Below, piece by piece: positions 8,802 to 17,525 of a stretch of 64,000 bases of DNA. The stretch covers positions 1,455,600 to 1,519,599 of the forward strand of contig NZ_JAFLND010000001.1 in assembly GCF_017313105.1 (NCBI RefSeq). The letters are read 5' to 3'. The position numbers and the translations under genes were made by a program. This stretch comes from [Muricauda] lutisoli (nom. illeg.). GTDB lineage: Bacteria; Bacteroidota; Bacteroidia; Flavobacteriales; Flavobacteriaceae. Under the pieces are notes generated by a model. That model ran no database searches and had not been told where the DNA came from. It was given only the letters and a program-made list of their open reading frames with translations. The first letter of the stretch is position 1; every line of letters starts with the position of its first letter.

Positions 8802-10118
8802 TTATACCGCGTCCGAAAGACTGGTGAAAGTAAAGTCACGAATCTTCATATAGGGTATTAAGTTACCATTGACACGTACTTGTTGTCCAAGAGATTCCAA
8901 ATTATTCAACATAATGATCGGGCTCTCATTGAACCTGAAGTTTTTTACTGGAAACTTGATTTCTCCATTTTCAATATAAAAAGTTCCATCCCTTGTCAAA
9001 CCGGTGTACAATAAGGTTTGTGGATCCACGCTTCGGATATACCAAAAGCGAGTTACCAAAATACCTTTTTTGGTTCCCTTTATCATATCCTCAAGGCTTT
9101 CATCTCCACCTTCCATAATACCATTGCTAGGGAAAGGTACAGGGTCTACACCTTTTTGTTCCGCCCAATAACGGCTGTAAGCCAAATTTTTGACCACTCC
9201 ATTTTCTATCCAACTGGTTTTTTTGAGTGGTTGTCCAGCCCCGTTCCATGTAGATGTTGGTACATCCGGGTGCAATGGATCGGACCAAATATTAACACGT
9301 TCGTCCACTATTTTTTGACCGATTTTTGTTCCACCTTCTTTTGCGGACATAAAACTTCTACCTTCATCGGCAGATCTTGCATCAAAAGATCGGAACATGT
9401 TTCTCAAAAGCCCAATCGATGCCGCAGGTTCCAAAATCACCGTATACTTTCCTGGTTCAATTGCTCGTGCCTCTCTCGACATAACAGCTTTGTCGATAGC
9501 CACTTTTGATGCCTCATCAGCATCAAACTTGGAAATATCATTGTAATCCCTTGTTACCCAGCCCGAACCTGTACCATCATTGGTACGCATGGTTACAGTA
9601 AAGTCCACATCGGTGGATTGGTTATATGCAAACAGTCCGTTGGAGTTGATCATCGCCGAAAATTGGGCCGAATCGTCCAAGAACCCAGCTGCGGTCACAT
9701 CTTTTGCTGCTGCGGGAACAATACTACTATTGGCCACCTCTGCTCTGTATTCGGGTGTTACATTGGCCGTAGCTTCCTTAAACGTGATAGCTTCGTCATA
9801 TTCTTGTGGTCCCAAGGGTGGCATAAACTCGGGGTTCTCTGGTGACAACTGAGCGAGTTCTTCCGCTCTTCTCACCACTTTTTCCAATGATGCATCATCG
9901 AACTCATCTATGGTCGCAGTACCCACTTTTTTACCAAAGCTTGATTGTACCGCTAAACTTTGAGTTGATCTATACCCTGCCGTGGACACGGTATTTCTAG
10001 CATACCGGATGTTTCCACTATTACTTCCGCTTAGGTTTATTTCGCAGGCATCGGCCTTGGAAAAACTCAATGCTTTTTCCAAAATCTTTTTTGCTTCTTC
10101 TCTTGTATATATAGCCAT
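8802..10118 (-). CDS. TldE/PmbA-type metalloprotease partner, 438 aa
   Basis: The protein belongs to the TldD/PmbA (U62/M103) family: the N-terminal domain has the SGSNSGNIRYARN-type beta segment and the C-terminal half has GGTKIGQKIVDERV. It lacks the HExxxH zinc motif, as expected of TldE/PmbA, the non-catalytic subunit that pairs with TldD to degrade unfolded or precursor peptides (for example microcin B17 and CcdA in E. coli). It follows the TldD-type gene by 26 bp in the same direction, so the heterodimer is encoded as an operon. No export signal is visible, unlike its partner. Confidence 0.85.
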   Translation of the reverse strand: MAIYTREEAKKILEKALSFSKADACEINLSGSNSGNIRYARNTVSTAGYRSTQSLAVQSSFGKKVGTATIDEFDDASLEKVVRRAEELAQLSPENPEFMPPLGPQEYDEAITFKEATANVTPEYRAEVANSSIVPAAAKDVTAAGFLDDSAQFSAMINSNGLFAYNQSTDVDFTVTMRTNDGTGSGWVTRDYNDISKFDADEASKVAIDKAVMSREARAIEPGKYTVILEPAASIGLLRNMFRSFDARSADEGRSFMSAKEGGTKIGQKIVDERVNIWSDPLHPDVPTSTWNGAGQPLKKTSWIENGVVKNLAYSRYWAEQKGVDPVPFPSNGIMEGGDESLEDMIKGTKKGILVTRFWYIRSVDPQTLLYTGLTRDGTFYIENGEIKFPVKNFRFNESPIIMLNNLESLGQQVRVNGNLIPYMKIRDFTFTSLSDAV

Positions 10119-10144
10119 TGTCTTATTATTTGATTAAATAAACC

Positions 10145-11785
10145 TTAAATGGTTCTACCTGTATTGATTACATTGATTCCATTAAATCTGGATGTAGAGC
10201 TACCGTGCGAAACGGCGCTTACCTGTGAAGGTTGTCCTTTTCCATCAAAGAAAGAACCAAACAACCTATAATCATCCTTATCACAGATTTTCACACAAGA
10301 ATTCCAGAATTCTTGGGTATTGGACTGATATGCTACATCATCGAGCATACCAACAATCTCACCATCCTTGATTTCATAGAATAAGGTTCCTCCGAACTGG
10401 AAGTTGTAACGCTGTTGGTCGATGGAATAAGAACCTCGACCTAGAATATAAATTCCTTTGTCCACATCCTTGATCATGTCCTGCAAGGAATACTTTTCCT
10501 TACCTGGCTCCAATGAAACATTGGGCATACGCTGGAACTGCACATCTTCCCAACTTTGGGCATAACAGCATCCGTGGGATTCGTTTTGATCGATCATATG
10601 AACTTGATCACGTATGGCCTGATAGTTCACCAAGGTTCCGTTTCTTATCAAATCCCATTTTTTGGTCTTCACGCCTTCATCATCATATCCTACGGCGCCC
10701 AGAGATCCAACTTGGGTTTTATCGGCTACAATGTTTACAATGTCGCTACCGTAATTAAAGTTTTTCGACTCCCATTTATCCATGGTCGCAAAACTGGTTC
10801 CTGCATAATTGGCCTCATAACCTAGTACACGATCCAATTCCAATGGGTGGCCCACAGACTCATGAATCGTTAATCCAAGGTGGTTGGGTTCCAAAACCAA
10901 ATCGTATTTACCGGCTTCCACCGATTTAGCGGTTAACTTTTGCCTGGCTTGCTTAGCTGCCAAGGTAGCATCTTCCACAATATCATAACTTCTGTTATAA
11001 AGTTTAATACCTTCTGGACCTGAAAGTTTTTCGGATTCCAAACCATCCATATACTCATATCCCATACCCATTGGGGCACTCAATGCCTGACGACTCTTAA
11101 ATTTTCCTGCCTGGCGATCAATCGCCGTAACATTGAAGGTTGGCCAAATGCGGTGTACGTCTTGATCTATATAAGAACCATCTGTAGATGCAAAATACTT
11201 TTGCTCATTCACCATGAAAAGTGCCGAGTTCACAAAGTTGGCACCATTTTCCATGGCTGCGGAATTTGCGCTCAAAAGCAAATCGACTTTTTCCGAGATA
11301 GGCACTTCCTTAAAGTCTTTTTGGATCGGTGTTTTCCAAGATACCTCACCATGTGCCTCAACTGGTGCCAACACCACGGGCTCTTTCTGTATTTTGGAAT
11401 TTGCCTTGGCAATGGCTACGGCATGTTGTGTAGCTTTTTTAATTCCATCCTCAGTCACATCATTGGTTGAGGAAAAACCCCAAGTACCATTGGCAATAAC
11501 CCTGATTCCTATTCCAAATGATTCGGTATTTACTACATTTTGGACCTTGTCCTCCCTGGTAAAAACATATTGGTTTAAATATCTTCCTATTCGAGCATCC
11601 GCATAGGTGGCTCCCATGGACTTTGCCGTATTAAGGGCAACATCGGCCATTTTCTTTTTGAGTACGGTATCCATACCCGGTTCGAGCAAGGCTTCTGTGG
11701 GAATGTTGTTTCCCATAAGAAGCGAGGGCATCATCATGGCCCCTGCACCCATACCGGCGTACTGTACAAAATCTCTTCTTTTCAT
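10145..11785 (-). CDS. TldD-type metalloprotease with Tat signal, 546 aa
   Basis: The N-terminus MKRRDFVQYAGMGAGAMMM is a twin-arginine leader (RRDF followed by a hydrophobic stretch). The TldD-type zinc motif HESVGH is at residues 308-313, in the conserved context GLTIHESVGHPLELDR. TldD is the catalytic subunit of the TldD/TldE protease, and the TldE-type partner follows 26 bp downstream. Canonical TldD is cytoplasmic and about 480 aa; the leader and extra length mark this as an exported paralogue. The partner has no leader, so either both travel together as a Tat hitchhiker complex or the leader is not processed. Substrate unknown. Confidence 0.85.
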   Translation of the reverse strand: MKRRDFVQYAGMGAGAMMMPSLLMGNNIPTEALLEPGMDTVLKKKMADVALNTAKSMGATYADARIGRYLNQYVFTREDKVQNVVNTESFGIGIRVIANGTWGFSSTNDVTEDGIKKATQHAVAIAKANSKIQKEPVVLAPVEAHGEVSWKTPIQKDFKEVPISEKVDLLLSANSAAMENGANFVNSALFMVNEQKYFASTDGSYIDQDVHRIWPTFNVTAIDRQAGKFKSRQALSAPMGMGYEYMDGLESEKLSGPEGIKLYNRSYDIVEDATLAAKQARQKLTAKSVEAGKYDLVLEPNHLGLTIHESVGHPLELDRVLGYEANYAGTSFATMDKWESKNFNYGSDIVNIVADKTQVGSLGAVGYDDEGVKTKKWDLIRNGTLVNYQAIRDQVHMIDQNESHGCCYAQSWEDVQFQRMPNVSLEPGKEKYSLQDMIKDVDKGIYILGRGSYSIDQQRYNFQFGGTLFYEIKDGEIVGMLDDVAYQSNTQEFWNSCVKICDKDDYRLFGSFFDGKGQPSQVSAVSHGSSTSRFNGINVINTGRTI

Positions 11786-12087
11786 ATGTTAGTTATTTGA
11801 TTTATTTTGAGTTAACAATGGGTAGGTATCTGCTAAAATTGGTTTCATCAAATCCATGGGTCTTAAAATTAAGTAGTGCGTATTTAGCTTTATGTTAATT
11901 TTAACCTAAAATCCTAGATCAGTGGTTATAATCTGTTACATTTTCCAGTGAGAAACAATGATTTGTTTTCAGATTCCTTGCCGCTCTTGAAATCCGTCAC
12001 TTATTTTAAATAAAATGCAATACGTCATATTTTTATGTATCACTTTTCTGTAAATTGTTACACTTTCACTGATATTTTTTGAAGATA
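11786..12087. other. Intergenic region between divergent tldD-type and racemase genes
   Basis: 302 bases without a supported gene. It is AT-rich and holds the divergent promoters. The only structures I see are a perfect inverted repeat TGTAA-ATTG-TTACA at 12049-12062 and a -7-like TATTTTTT at 12073-12080 just before the racemase start. No confident -33 element could be placed for either side. Confidence 0.4.
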
Positions 12088-12783
12088 ATGACAGAAAACA
12101 TGAAAACTTTGGGAATGATCGGAGGAACTTCTTGGCATTCCACGATAGCTTACTACAGGCTCATTAATCAAATAGCCTCAAAAATAATTGGTGATTGGGC
12201 CAATCCTCCATTGATCATACACAGTATCAATATTGAATTGATGCGGGAACAGAACAAAGAGAAAATCAACACGACATATTTAGAGACTGCAAAAAAACTC
12301 CAAACTGCTGGTGCGGAGGCAATAGTAATCTGCGCGAATACGCCTCATATGGTTTATGATTTTGTACAGCCCAAAATAAATATCCCCATTCTACATATTG
12401 CCGATGCAACAGGAAAGGAAGCCCAAGGTCTAGGGCTGAAAAAACTTGGATTATTGGGCAATAGACCCACGATGACCGGAAGCTTTATCCCTAAAGTTTT
12501 AATGGATAATTATGGTATAGAAACCATTATTCCGGATAAGGAGTACATTCCACAATCACACGAATACGTTTCCAAAGAGCTTACACAGGGCGTATTCTCC
12601 GAAGGAGCCAAACAATTTTATTTAAAACAAATTGAATTGCTGAAAGCAAGAGGTGCAGATGGAATAATCTTGGGATGCACGGAGCTACCGTTATTGATAC
12701 AGCAAAGTGATGTTGATATCCCCACCTTGGCAACAACTGATTTACATGCCCAAATGGCGGTTGATTTTATCTTTGATAAATAG
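12088..12783 (+). CDS. Aspartate/glutamate racemase family protein, 231 aa
   Basis: The N-terminal KTLGMIGGTSWHST glycine loop and the two catalytic cysteines in ICANTPH and LGCTELPLL identify the cofactor-independent Asp/Glu racemase superfamily (aspartate racemase or YgeA-like). It would interconvert L- and D-amino acids in the cytoplasm. I chose ATG 12088 (MTENMKTLG); ATG 12100 (MKTLG) is also possible, while a TTG at 12079 would overlap the putative -7 element. Transcribed alone, followed by a 136-bp gap and the peroxiredoxin promoter. Substrate not determinable. Confidence 0.85.
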   Translation: MTENMKTLGMIGGTSWHSTIAYYRLINQIASKIIGDWANPPLIIHSINIELMREQNKEKINTTYLETAKKLQTAGAEAIVICANTPHMVYDFVQPKINIPILHIADATGKEAQGLGLKKLGLLGNRPTMTGSFIPKVLMDNYGIETIIPDKEYIPQSHEYVSKELTQGVFSEGAKQFYLKQIELLKARGADGIILGCTELPLLIQQSDVDIPTLATTDLHAQMAVDFIFDK

Positions 12784-12837
12784 TATATTAAAGCAAATTG
12801 TTTTCCAACAGTTAAACTCCTGTTAAGTATCCATTAT

Positions 12838-12881
12838 GTAACATACGTTACTGCGACATCTATAGTTATAAGTTAATTTTA
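12838..12881 (+). promoter_or_regulatory. Peroxiredoxin promoter: palindrome GTAAC-N4-GTTAC plus -7 element
   Basis: A perfect palindrome GTAACATACGTTAC lies at 12838-12851. Its centre is exactly 33 bp from the centre of the -7-like element TAATTTTA (12874-12881; 5 of 6 informative bases of TAnnTTTG). The peroxiredoxin ATG follows at 12920. A 5-4-5 palindrome at this distance is what a Crp/Fnr-family class II activator would need. The factor is not identified. Confidence 0.5.
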
Positions 12882-12919
12882 TCGAGAATTTAATATCAAT
12901 AAATATAATTTATAACACT

Positions 12920-13585
12920 ATGGAAAAGCCTTATTCAGAAAACGAAAAAGTAAATCAAATGCCCCGAATTGGGGATACTGCTCCAGATTTTGAAGCTGTA
13001 ACTACCAAAGGAAAAATAAAATTCTCAGAGTTTGCAAAGGATAAATGGACTGTTATGTTCTCTCACCCTGCAGATTTTACTCCTGTCTGCACCACAGAAA
13101 TGAGTGGGTTCGCTCAAAGAAAGGATGAGTTCGAAGCATTGAACACCGAACTTATCGGTTTGAGCATTGATAGTATCCACGCTCACTTGGGATGGGTTCA
13201 AAACGTAAGGGAAAATACCGGCGTATACTTTGATTTTCCCATTATCGCCGATTTGGATATGAAGGTGTCTAAGTTGTACGGAATGCTTCAACCCAATGAA
13301 AGTGAAACTGCAGCAGTTCGGGCAGTTTTCTTTATAGATCCTTCTAAAAAAATCAGATTGATCATGTACTACCCTTTAAATGTTGGAAGAAACATGGATG
13401 AAATTTTAAGGGCTTTGGAAGCATTGCAAACTTCGGATAAGCATAAAGTATCTATGCCATTGGATTGGAAAAAAGGAGACAAAGTCATAGTTTCCCCTCC
13501 CAAGACATTGGACGAGTTGAACGAAAGAATTACAGATGATTCTTTGGAAAAGGTAGATTGGTACCTTGCCAAAAAGGAAATCTAA
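12920..13585 (+). CDS. 1-Cys peroxiredoxin (Prx6 subfamily), 221 aa
   Basis: Thioredoxin-fold peroxidase with the active-site PxxxTxxC: HPADFTPVCTTE, peroxidatic Cys57 and Thr54. It is the only cysteine in the protein, hence a 1-Cys mechanism. The C-terminal half has the Prx6-type extension ending VDWYLAKKE. It reduces hydrogen peroxide and organic hydroperoxides using an external thiol. It has its own promoter with a palindrome at 12838-12851, is followed by a terminator (13606-13630) and precedes a CstB-like persulfide-handling gene, so oxidant and sulfane-sulfur defence sit side by side. Confidence 0.92.
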   Translation: MEKPYSENEKVNQMPRIGDTAPDFEAVTTKGKIKFSEFAKDKWTVMFSHPADFTPVCTTEMSGFAQRKDEFEALNTELIGLSIDSIHAHLGWVQNVRENTGVYFDFPIIADLDMKVSKLYGMLQPNESETAAVRAVFFIDPSKKIRLIMYYPLNVGRNMDEILRALEALQTSDKHKVSMPLDWKKGDKVIVSPPKTLDELNERITDDSLEKVDWYLAKKEI

Positions 13586-13605
13586 AAAAAACATTGTTGA
13601 ATACA

Positions 13606-13630
13606 GGGCACCTTATTTCAGTGCCCTTTT
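13606..13630 (+). terminator. Intrinsic terminator after the peroxiredoxin gene
   Basis: Perfect GGGCAC/GTGCCC stem (13606-13611 with 13621-13626), 9-base loop, followed by TTTT. It lies 21 bp after the peroxiredoxin stop and only 13 bp before the next start codon, so read-through may supply part of the downstream expression. Confidence 0.8.
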
Positions 13631-13642
13631 AAACCCTATTTT

Positions 13643-14971
13643 ATGGAAATAAAACAGTTTGAATATAAACCATTGGCCCACTATTCCTATGCCATTGTGG
13701 ACAATGGTGAAATGGCCGTTATAGATCCAGAAAGGGATCCTATGCAATACTATGCCTTTGCCCAAGAGCATGAAGCAAAAATAGTAGCCGTTATTGAAAC
13801 CCATCCACATGCTGATTTTATAAGCTCCCACTTACAGATACACAAGGAAACCGGAGCCTCTATTTATCATAGCAAAGATTTGGGGGCCGATTATGAATAT
13901 GAACCTTTTGATGAAGGCCAGCATATTATGGTCGGCGACATCAAAGTATCTGCGCTGAACACTCCAGGGCACTCACCGGACAGTATTACAGTTGTAGCGG
14001 AAAAAGATGGAAAAACTGCACTTTTTACAGGTGACACACTTTTTATTGGTGACGTTGGCCGACCAGATTTACGCGAAAAAGCAGGCAATATGACTGCAAA
14101 ACGCCAAGAACTGGCCGAAATGATGTACCATAGCATCCAAAATAAATTCAAAGACCTGCCCGATGGGGCCTTGGTCTATCCTGCACACGGAGCGGGTTCC
14201 CTATGTGGAAAAAACTTGAGTTCCGACAACAGTAGCACCTTGGGCAACGAAAGAATGGGTAATTGGGCCTTTAAACCACAATCGAAAGAAGAATTTGTGA
14301 ATACCCTTTTGGACAGTCAGCCCTTTATCCCATCTTATTTTGGTTTTGACGTGGACACCAATAGAAAAGGTTCGGAAAACCTAAGAACATCCATAGCACA
14401 AGTCCCCTTAAAACTAAATACCAGCATTAATGGGTTAATTGTGGATGTAAGGGATGAAAACGAATTTAAAAAAGGTCATCTACCAGGAAGTATCAATATT
14501 ATGGCAGTTTCTGAAAACTCCAAATTTGAAACTTGGCTGGGAGCCATTATAAATCCAGAAGAGCCATTTAGCTTGGTTGTTGAAAAACCTTCCGATGCAG
14601 AAAGTATATTGAAGAGGGTTGCCAAAATCGGGTATGAGAAACAAGTGAAATTAGTTTTAACGTTGGACGAAAACGCACTAGTGCAAAGTGATAAACTAGA
14701 TCTTACACATTTTAAAAACAACCCGGACAAATATACTATTGTAGATATCCGCAATAAAAGTGAAATCGAGGAAGGAAAGTATTTTGAAAGTGCATTGACC
14801 ATACCCCTGAACGACCTTAGGGCTTCATCAACACAAATACCCAAAAACAAACCCATTATAGTTCACTGCGCTGGTGGGTATCGAAGTTCTGCCGGAAGCA
14901 GTATCATTGAAAGTTTAAGTGAGAATGTCCAGGTCTATGATCTTGGAGACAACATCAATGATTTTATATAA
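13643..14971 (+). CDS. CstB-like persulfide dioxygenase-sulfurtransferase, 442 aa
   Basis: Three domains. A metallo-beta-lactamase domain (1-245) has THPHADF at 53-59, H110, D131 and H182 as likely iron ligands. A degenerate rhodanese domain (about 255-345) has no active-site Cys. An active rhodanese (about 350-442) has Cys409 in VHCAGGYRSS. This order and length match staphylococcal CstB, which oxidises low-molecular-weight persulfides to thiosulfate; a second Cys (C188, near the MBL/RHD junction) is also as in CstB. Cytoplasmic. It follows the peroxiredoxin gene after a terminator and has its own terminator at 14979. The specific substrate is inferred from architecture. Confidence 0.8.
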   Translation: MEIKQFEYKPLAHYSYAIVDNGEMAVIDPERDPMQYYAFAQEHEAKIVAVIETHPHADFISSHLQIHKETGASIYHSKDLGADYEYEPFDEGQHIMVGDIKVSALNTPGHSPDSITVVAEKDGKTALFTGDTLFIGDVGRPDLREKAGNMTAKRQELAEMMYHSIQNKFKDLPDGALVYPAHGAGSLCGKNLSSDNSSTLGNERMGNWAFKPQSKEEFVNTLLDSQPFIPSYFGFDVDTNRKGSENLRTSIAQVPLKLNTSINGLIVDVRDENEFKKGHLPGSINIMAVSENSKFETWLGAIINPEEPFSLVVEKPSDAESILKRVAKIGYEKQVKLVLTLDENALVQSDKLDLTHFKNNPDKYTIVDIRNKSEIEEGKYFESALTIPLNDLRASSTQIPKNKPIIVHCAGGYRSSAGSSIIESLSENVQVYDLGDNINDFI

Positions 14972-14978
14972 AGCATAT

Positions 14979-15009
14979 GCCCTTCTTTAAAAGAAGGGCT
15001 TTTTATTTT
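14979..15009 (+). terminator. Intrinsic terminator after the CstB-like gene
   Basis: Nine-bp perfect stem GCCCTTCTT/AAGAAGGGC (14979-14987 with 14991-14999), 3-base loop, then TTTTTATTTT. It begins 8 bp after the stop codon. Confidence 0.88.
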
Positions 15010-15046
15010 GGCAAGATAAATATTCGATTCGCCTCCGAGCACCAAA

Positions 15047-15054
15047 TACTTTTG
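15047..15054 (+). promoter_or_regulatory. Candidate -7 element for the cardiolipin synthase gene
   Basis: TACTTTTG, a perfect match to the Bacteroidota -7 consensus TAnnTTTG, 41 bp upstream of the ATG at 15096. I could not find a convincing -33 TTG or an activator site at the matching distance. Confidence 0.4.
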
Positions 15055-15095
15055 CTAACTTGTATATAGAATTTAACCAAGTATCAAAAAAATAG

Positions 15096-16502
15096 ATGCT
15101 CGTTCCCATTCTTATTGCGGTTTACATAATAATTGCCCTTGTAATGGTGATAAGCTTGCTATTGAACGGGGTGAGACCCAGCAAGACCCTGGCTTGGTTA
15201 TTGGCCATTTTTACCATTCCCGTAGCTGGTGTTTTGTTGTACATTTTATTTGGGCGCAATAGAAGAAAAAGTAAAATGTTCTCCTTAAAAAATCAGTATG
15301 GTTCCTTGATCGAACCAGAGAACGCCACATGCCTTCCAAATCTTTCAGGAAACAAGCAACGTATTGTATCATTAATAAACAAAACATCGAAGTGCCCCAT
15401 TACCTGTCATAATGATCTGGATTTGCTGAAAGACGGAAAAAACACTTTTGAAAGTATTTTTCAGGCCTTGGAAGAGGCCAAAGAGCATATCCATCTGCAG
15501 TACTACATTTTTGAGGACGGACTGCTTGCGGATAAACTATTGGAGGTTTTTGAAAGGAAAATAGGGGAAAATGTGACCATTCGACTTCTTTACGACGGCA
15601 TTGGAAGCTACTCCTTAAGTAAAAAATACCTTAAAAAACTAAGAAAGATCGGTGTGGAAACCGCCCAGTTTCTGCCTTTCAAATTTGGTAGGTTCCTTTC
15701 TGCATTAAATTACCGGAACCATAGAAAAATAATTATAATAGATAATAAAATCGGGTTCACAGGTGGAATCAATATTTCGGACAAATACCTCAAAGGAGAT
15801 CCCGCCTTGGGCAAATGGCACGATACTCATTTAAAAATAGAAGGTGAAGCGGTAGACTTTTTAAATAGAACTTTTGTAACCGATTGGTACCTTGCCAGTG
15901 GCAAAAAAGTCGATGTTTCCACATTTCATAGGTATAGGCCCCTTAAAGAAGGAACCTCCCTTCAAATAGTACCCAGCGGACCAGATGATGATTTTGATGT
16001 GATGGAACAGGTTTATTTTTCCATTATAAACAGTTCGGAAAAATATCTCTACATCGTCAATCCCTACATTATTCCCAACCATGCCATTTTACAGGCTTTA
16101 GTGACGGCTGCATTGAGTGGTGTCGATGTCAGAATCCTAATGTCTTCCAGCACGGACATCAAACTGGTGGATTGGTGTGTTAGGGCCTATTTTGAATCCT
16201 ACCTTAAGGCTGGCATCAAAATTTATTTGTACGCGGAAGGATTTTTACACAGTAAGGTAATGCTTTGCGACGATGAAATTGCGAGCATAGGCACGGCAAA
16301 CCTGGATAATCGAAGCCTCCAACAAAACTACGAAGCACAGGTTTTTGTTTATGATGCTTCCCTTTGCGAACGCATGAAAACCGATTTCCTAAAAGATTGC
16401 GAAAAATCCATACTCCTCAGTGATTATAAAAAATATAAAGAAAGGCCTTGGGGCAAAAAACTCATAGAGGGTTTTGCAAAACTGTTGAGTCCCCTTTTAT
16501 AG
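15096..16502 (+). CDS. cls: Cardiolipin synthase (phospholipase D family), 468 aa
   Basis: Two N-terminal transmembrane helices (about residues 3-22 and 33-52) are followed by two phospholipase-D HKD motifs: HRKIIIIDNKIGFTGG and HSKVMLCDDEIASIG. This is the standard bacterial cardiolipin synthase layout; the enzyme condenses two phosphatidylglycerols to cardiolipin at the inner membrane. The stop codon overlaps the convergent ldhA-like stop by 6 bp. A single-gene unit with a -7 element at 15047. Confidence 0.92.
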   Translation: MLVPILIAVYIIIALVMVISLLLNGVRPSKTLAWLLAIFTIPVAGVLLYILFGRNRRKSKMFSLKNQYGSLIEPENATCLPNLSGNKQRIVSLINKTSKCPITCHNDLDLLKDGKNTFESIFQALEEAKEHIHLQYYIFEDGLLADKLLEVFERKIGENVTIRLLYDGIGSYSLSKKYLKKLRKIGVETAQFLPFKFGRFLSALNYRNHRKIIIIDNKIGFTGGINISDKYLKGDPALGKWHDTHLKIEGEAVDFLNRTFVTDWYLASGKKVDVSTFHRYRPLKEGTSLQIVPSGPDDDFDVMEQVYFSIINSSEKYLYIVNPYIIPNHAILQALVTAALSGVDVRILMSSSTDIKLVDWCVRAYFESYLKAGIKIYLYAEGFLHSKVMLCDDEIASIGTANLDNRSLQQNYEAQVFVYDASLCERMKTDFLKDCEKSILLSDYKKYKERPWGKKLIEGFAKLLSPLL

Positions 16503-17504
16503 CATAATGGTTTCGAAACCCAATTCGTTTTTACAGGTTTTCCCTTCTTCCCAACAATCCAGGTTGTAAATCGTGGTCTCCGCAATTCTTATAAGAGCTT
16601 CTTTGGTAGCAAAGGCTTGGTGCGGGGTTAAGAGAACATTGGGCAACGAAATCAACTCTTGCAGCTGTTCATCTTGGATTCCTTTCTTACTATTGTCCTT
16701 AAAGAAAATATCCCTTTCATACTCATAAACATCGGTAACGTATCCGCCAATATCACCCTGTTTTAATGCCAAAATAATATCATCGGTTTTAACTATTCCA
16801 CCTCTGGCCGTATTTATTAAAATGGCCTCGCTCTTCATTGCTTTGAACAGGGGTTCGTCAAAAATATGGTGGGTTTCATAAGTTAGGGGGGTATTAATAC
16901 TTATGATATCCGATTTTTTACAAAGCTCTTCCAAAGGAAGGTATTCCACATCATAATGATTGATCAAGTACTGACTTCGATGTATATCCGTGGCCACCAC
17001 CTTGCATCCGAACGCATGGAAGATCCGTACCAAATTGGAACCGATTCTTCCCGTACCAAATATGCCCACGGTCTTTCCATTCAAGTCAAAACCTATCAAA
17101 TCATCCAATAAAAAGTTATACCGGTGCACCTGTTCATTCGACAGGATCAGCTTTCGGTTAAGGGCCAACAAAAGCCCAACAGCGTGTTCCGCTATAGCAT
17201 GTGGAGAATATTCAGGTGCGTTGGCTACCTTCAAGCCTATCCGCTTGGCGGATTTTACACTTACATTGTTATAACCCGTTGAACGAAGGGTTATATACTT
17301 AATGCCCATCTCGCGAAGAATCTCCAATACAACCAAGGAAGCATCATCATTCGAAAAAATGGAAATAGCATCGTACCCGGCGGCCATCACTGCCGTAGTG
17401 GAATTGAGGGCGTCGGGTACAAATCTTATTTTGTGTTTGTTGCCGTTTGATTTTTCCAAGTTTTTTATTTCAAAATCCTTGGCACTATACACCAGTACTT
17501 TCAT
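16497..17504 (-). CDS. ldhA: D-lactate dehydrogenase-type 2-hydroxyacid dehydrogenase, 335 aa
   Basis: NAD-binding Rossmann motif GIFGTGRIGS (around 148-157), an LRSTGYNNV segment and an NTARGGIV catalytic Arg segment. The C-terminal TPHQAFATKEAL contains the catalytic His, and the DVYEYERDIFFKDNS segment is characteristic of fermentative LdhA rather than PdxB/SerA. The expected reaction is NADH-dependent reduction of pyruvate to D-lactate. It is the last gene of an operon that starts at the Fnr-like promoter at 18976-19018 (helical protein, Hsp20, second helical protein, LdhA). Placement under an Fnr-type box fits a role in redox balance when respiration stops (inference). Confidence 0.82.
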   Translation of the reverse strand: MKVLVYSAKDFEIKNLEKSNGNKHKIRFVPDALNSTTAVMAAGYDAISIFSNDDASLVVLEILREMGIKYITLRSTGYNNVSVKSAKRIGLKVANAPEYSPHAIAEHAVGLLLALNRKLILSNEQVHRYNFLLDDLIGFDLNGKTVGIFGTGRIGSNLVRIFHAFGCKVVATDIHRSQYLINHYDVEYLPLEELCKKSDIISINTPLTYETHHIFDEPLFKAMKSEAILINTARGGIVKTDDIILALKQGDIGGYVTDVYEYERDIFFKDNSKKGIQDEQLQELISLPNVLLTPHQAFATKEALIRIAETTIYNLDCWEEGKTCKNELGFETIML

Positions 17505-17525
17505 CTTTCTTGTTTCTAAATAAAT

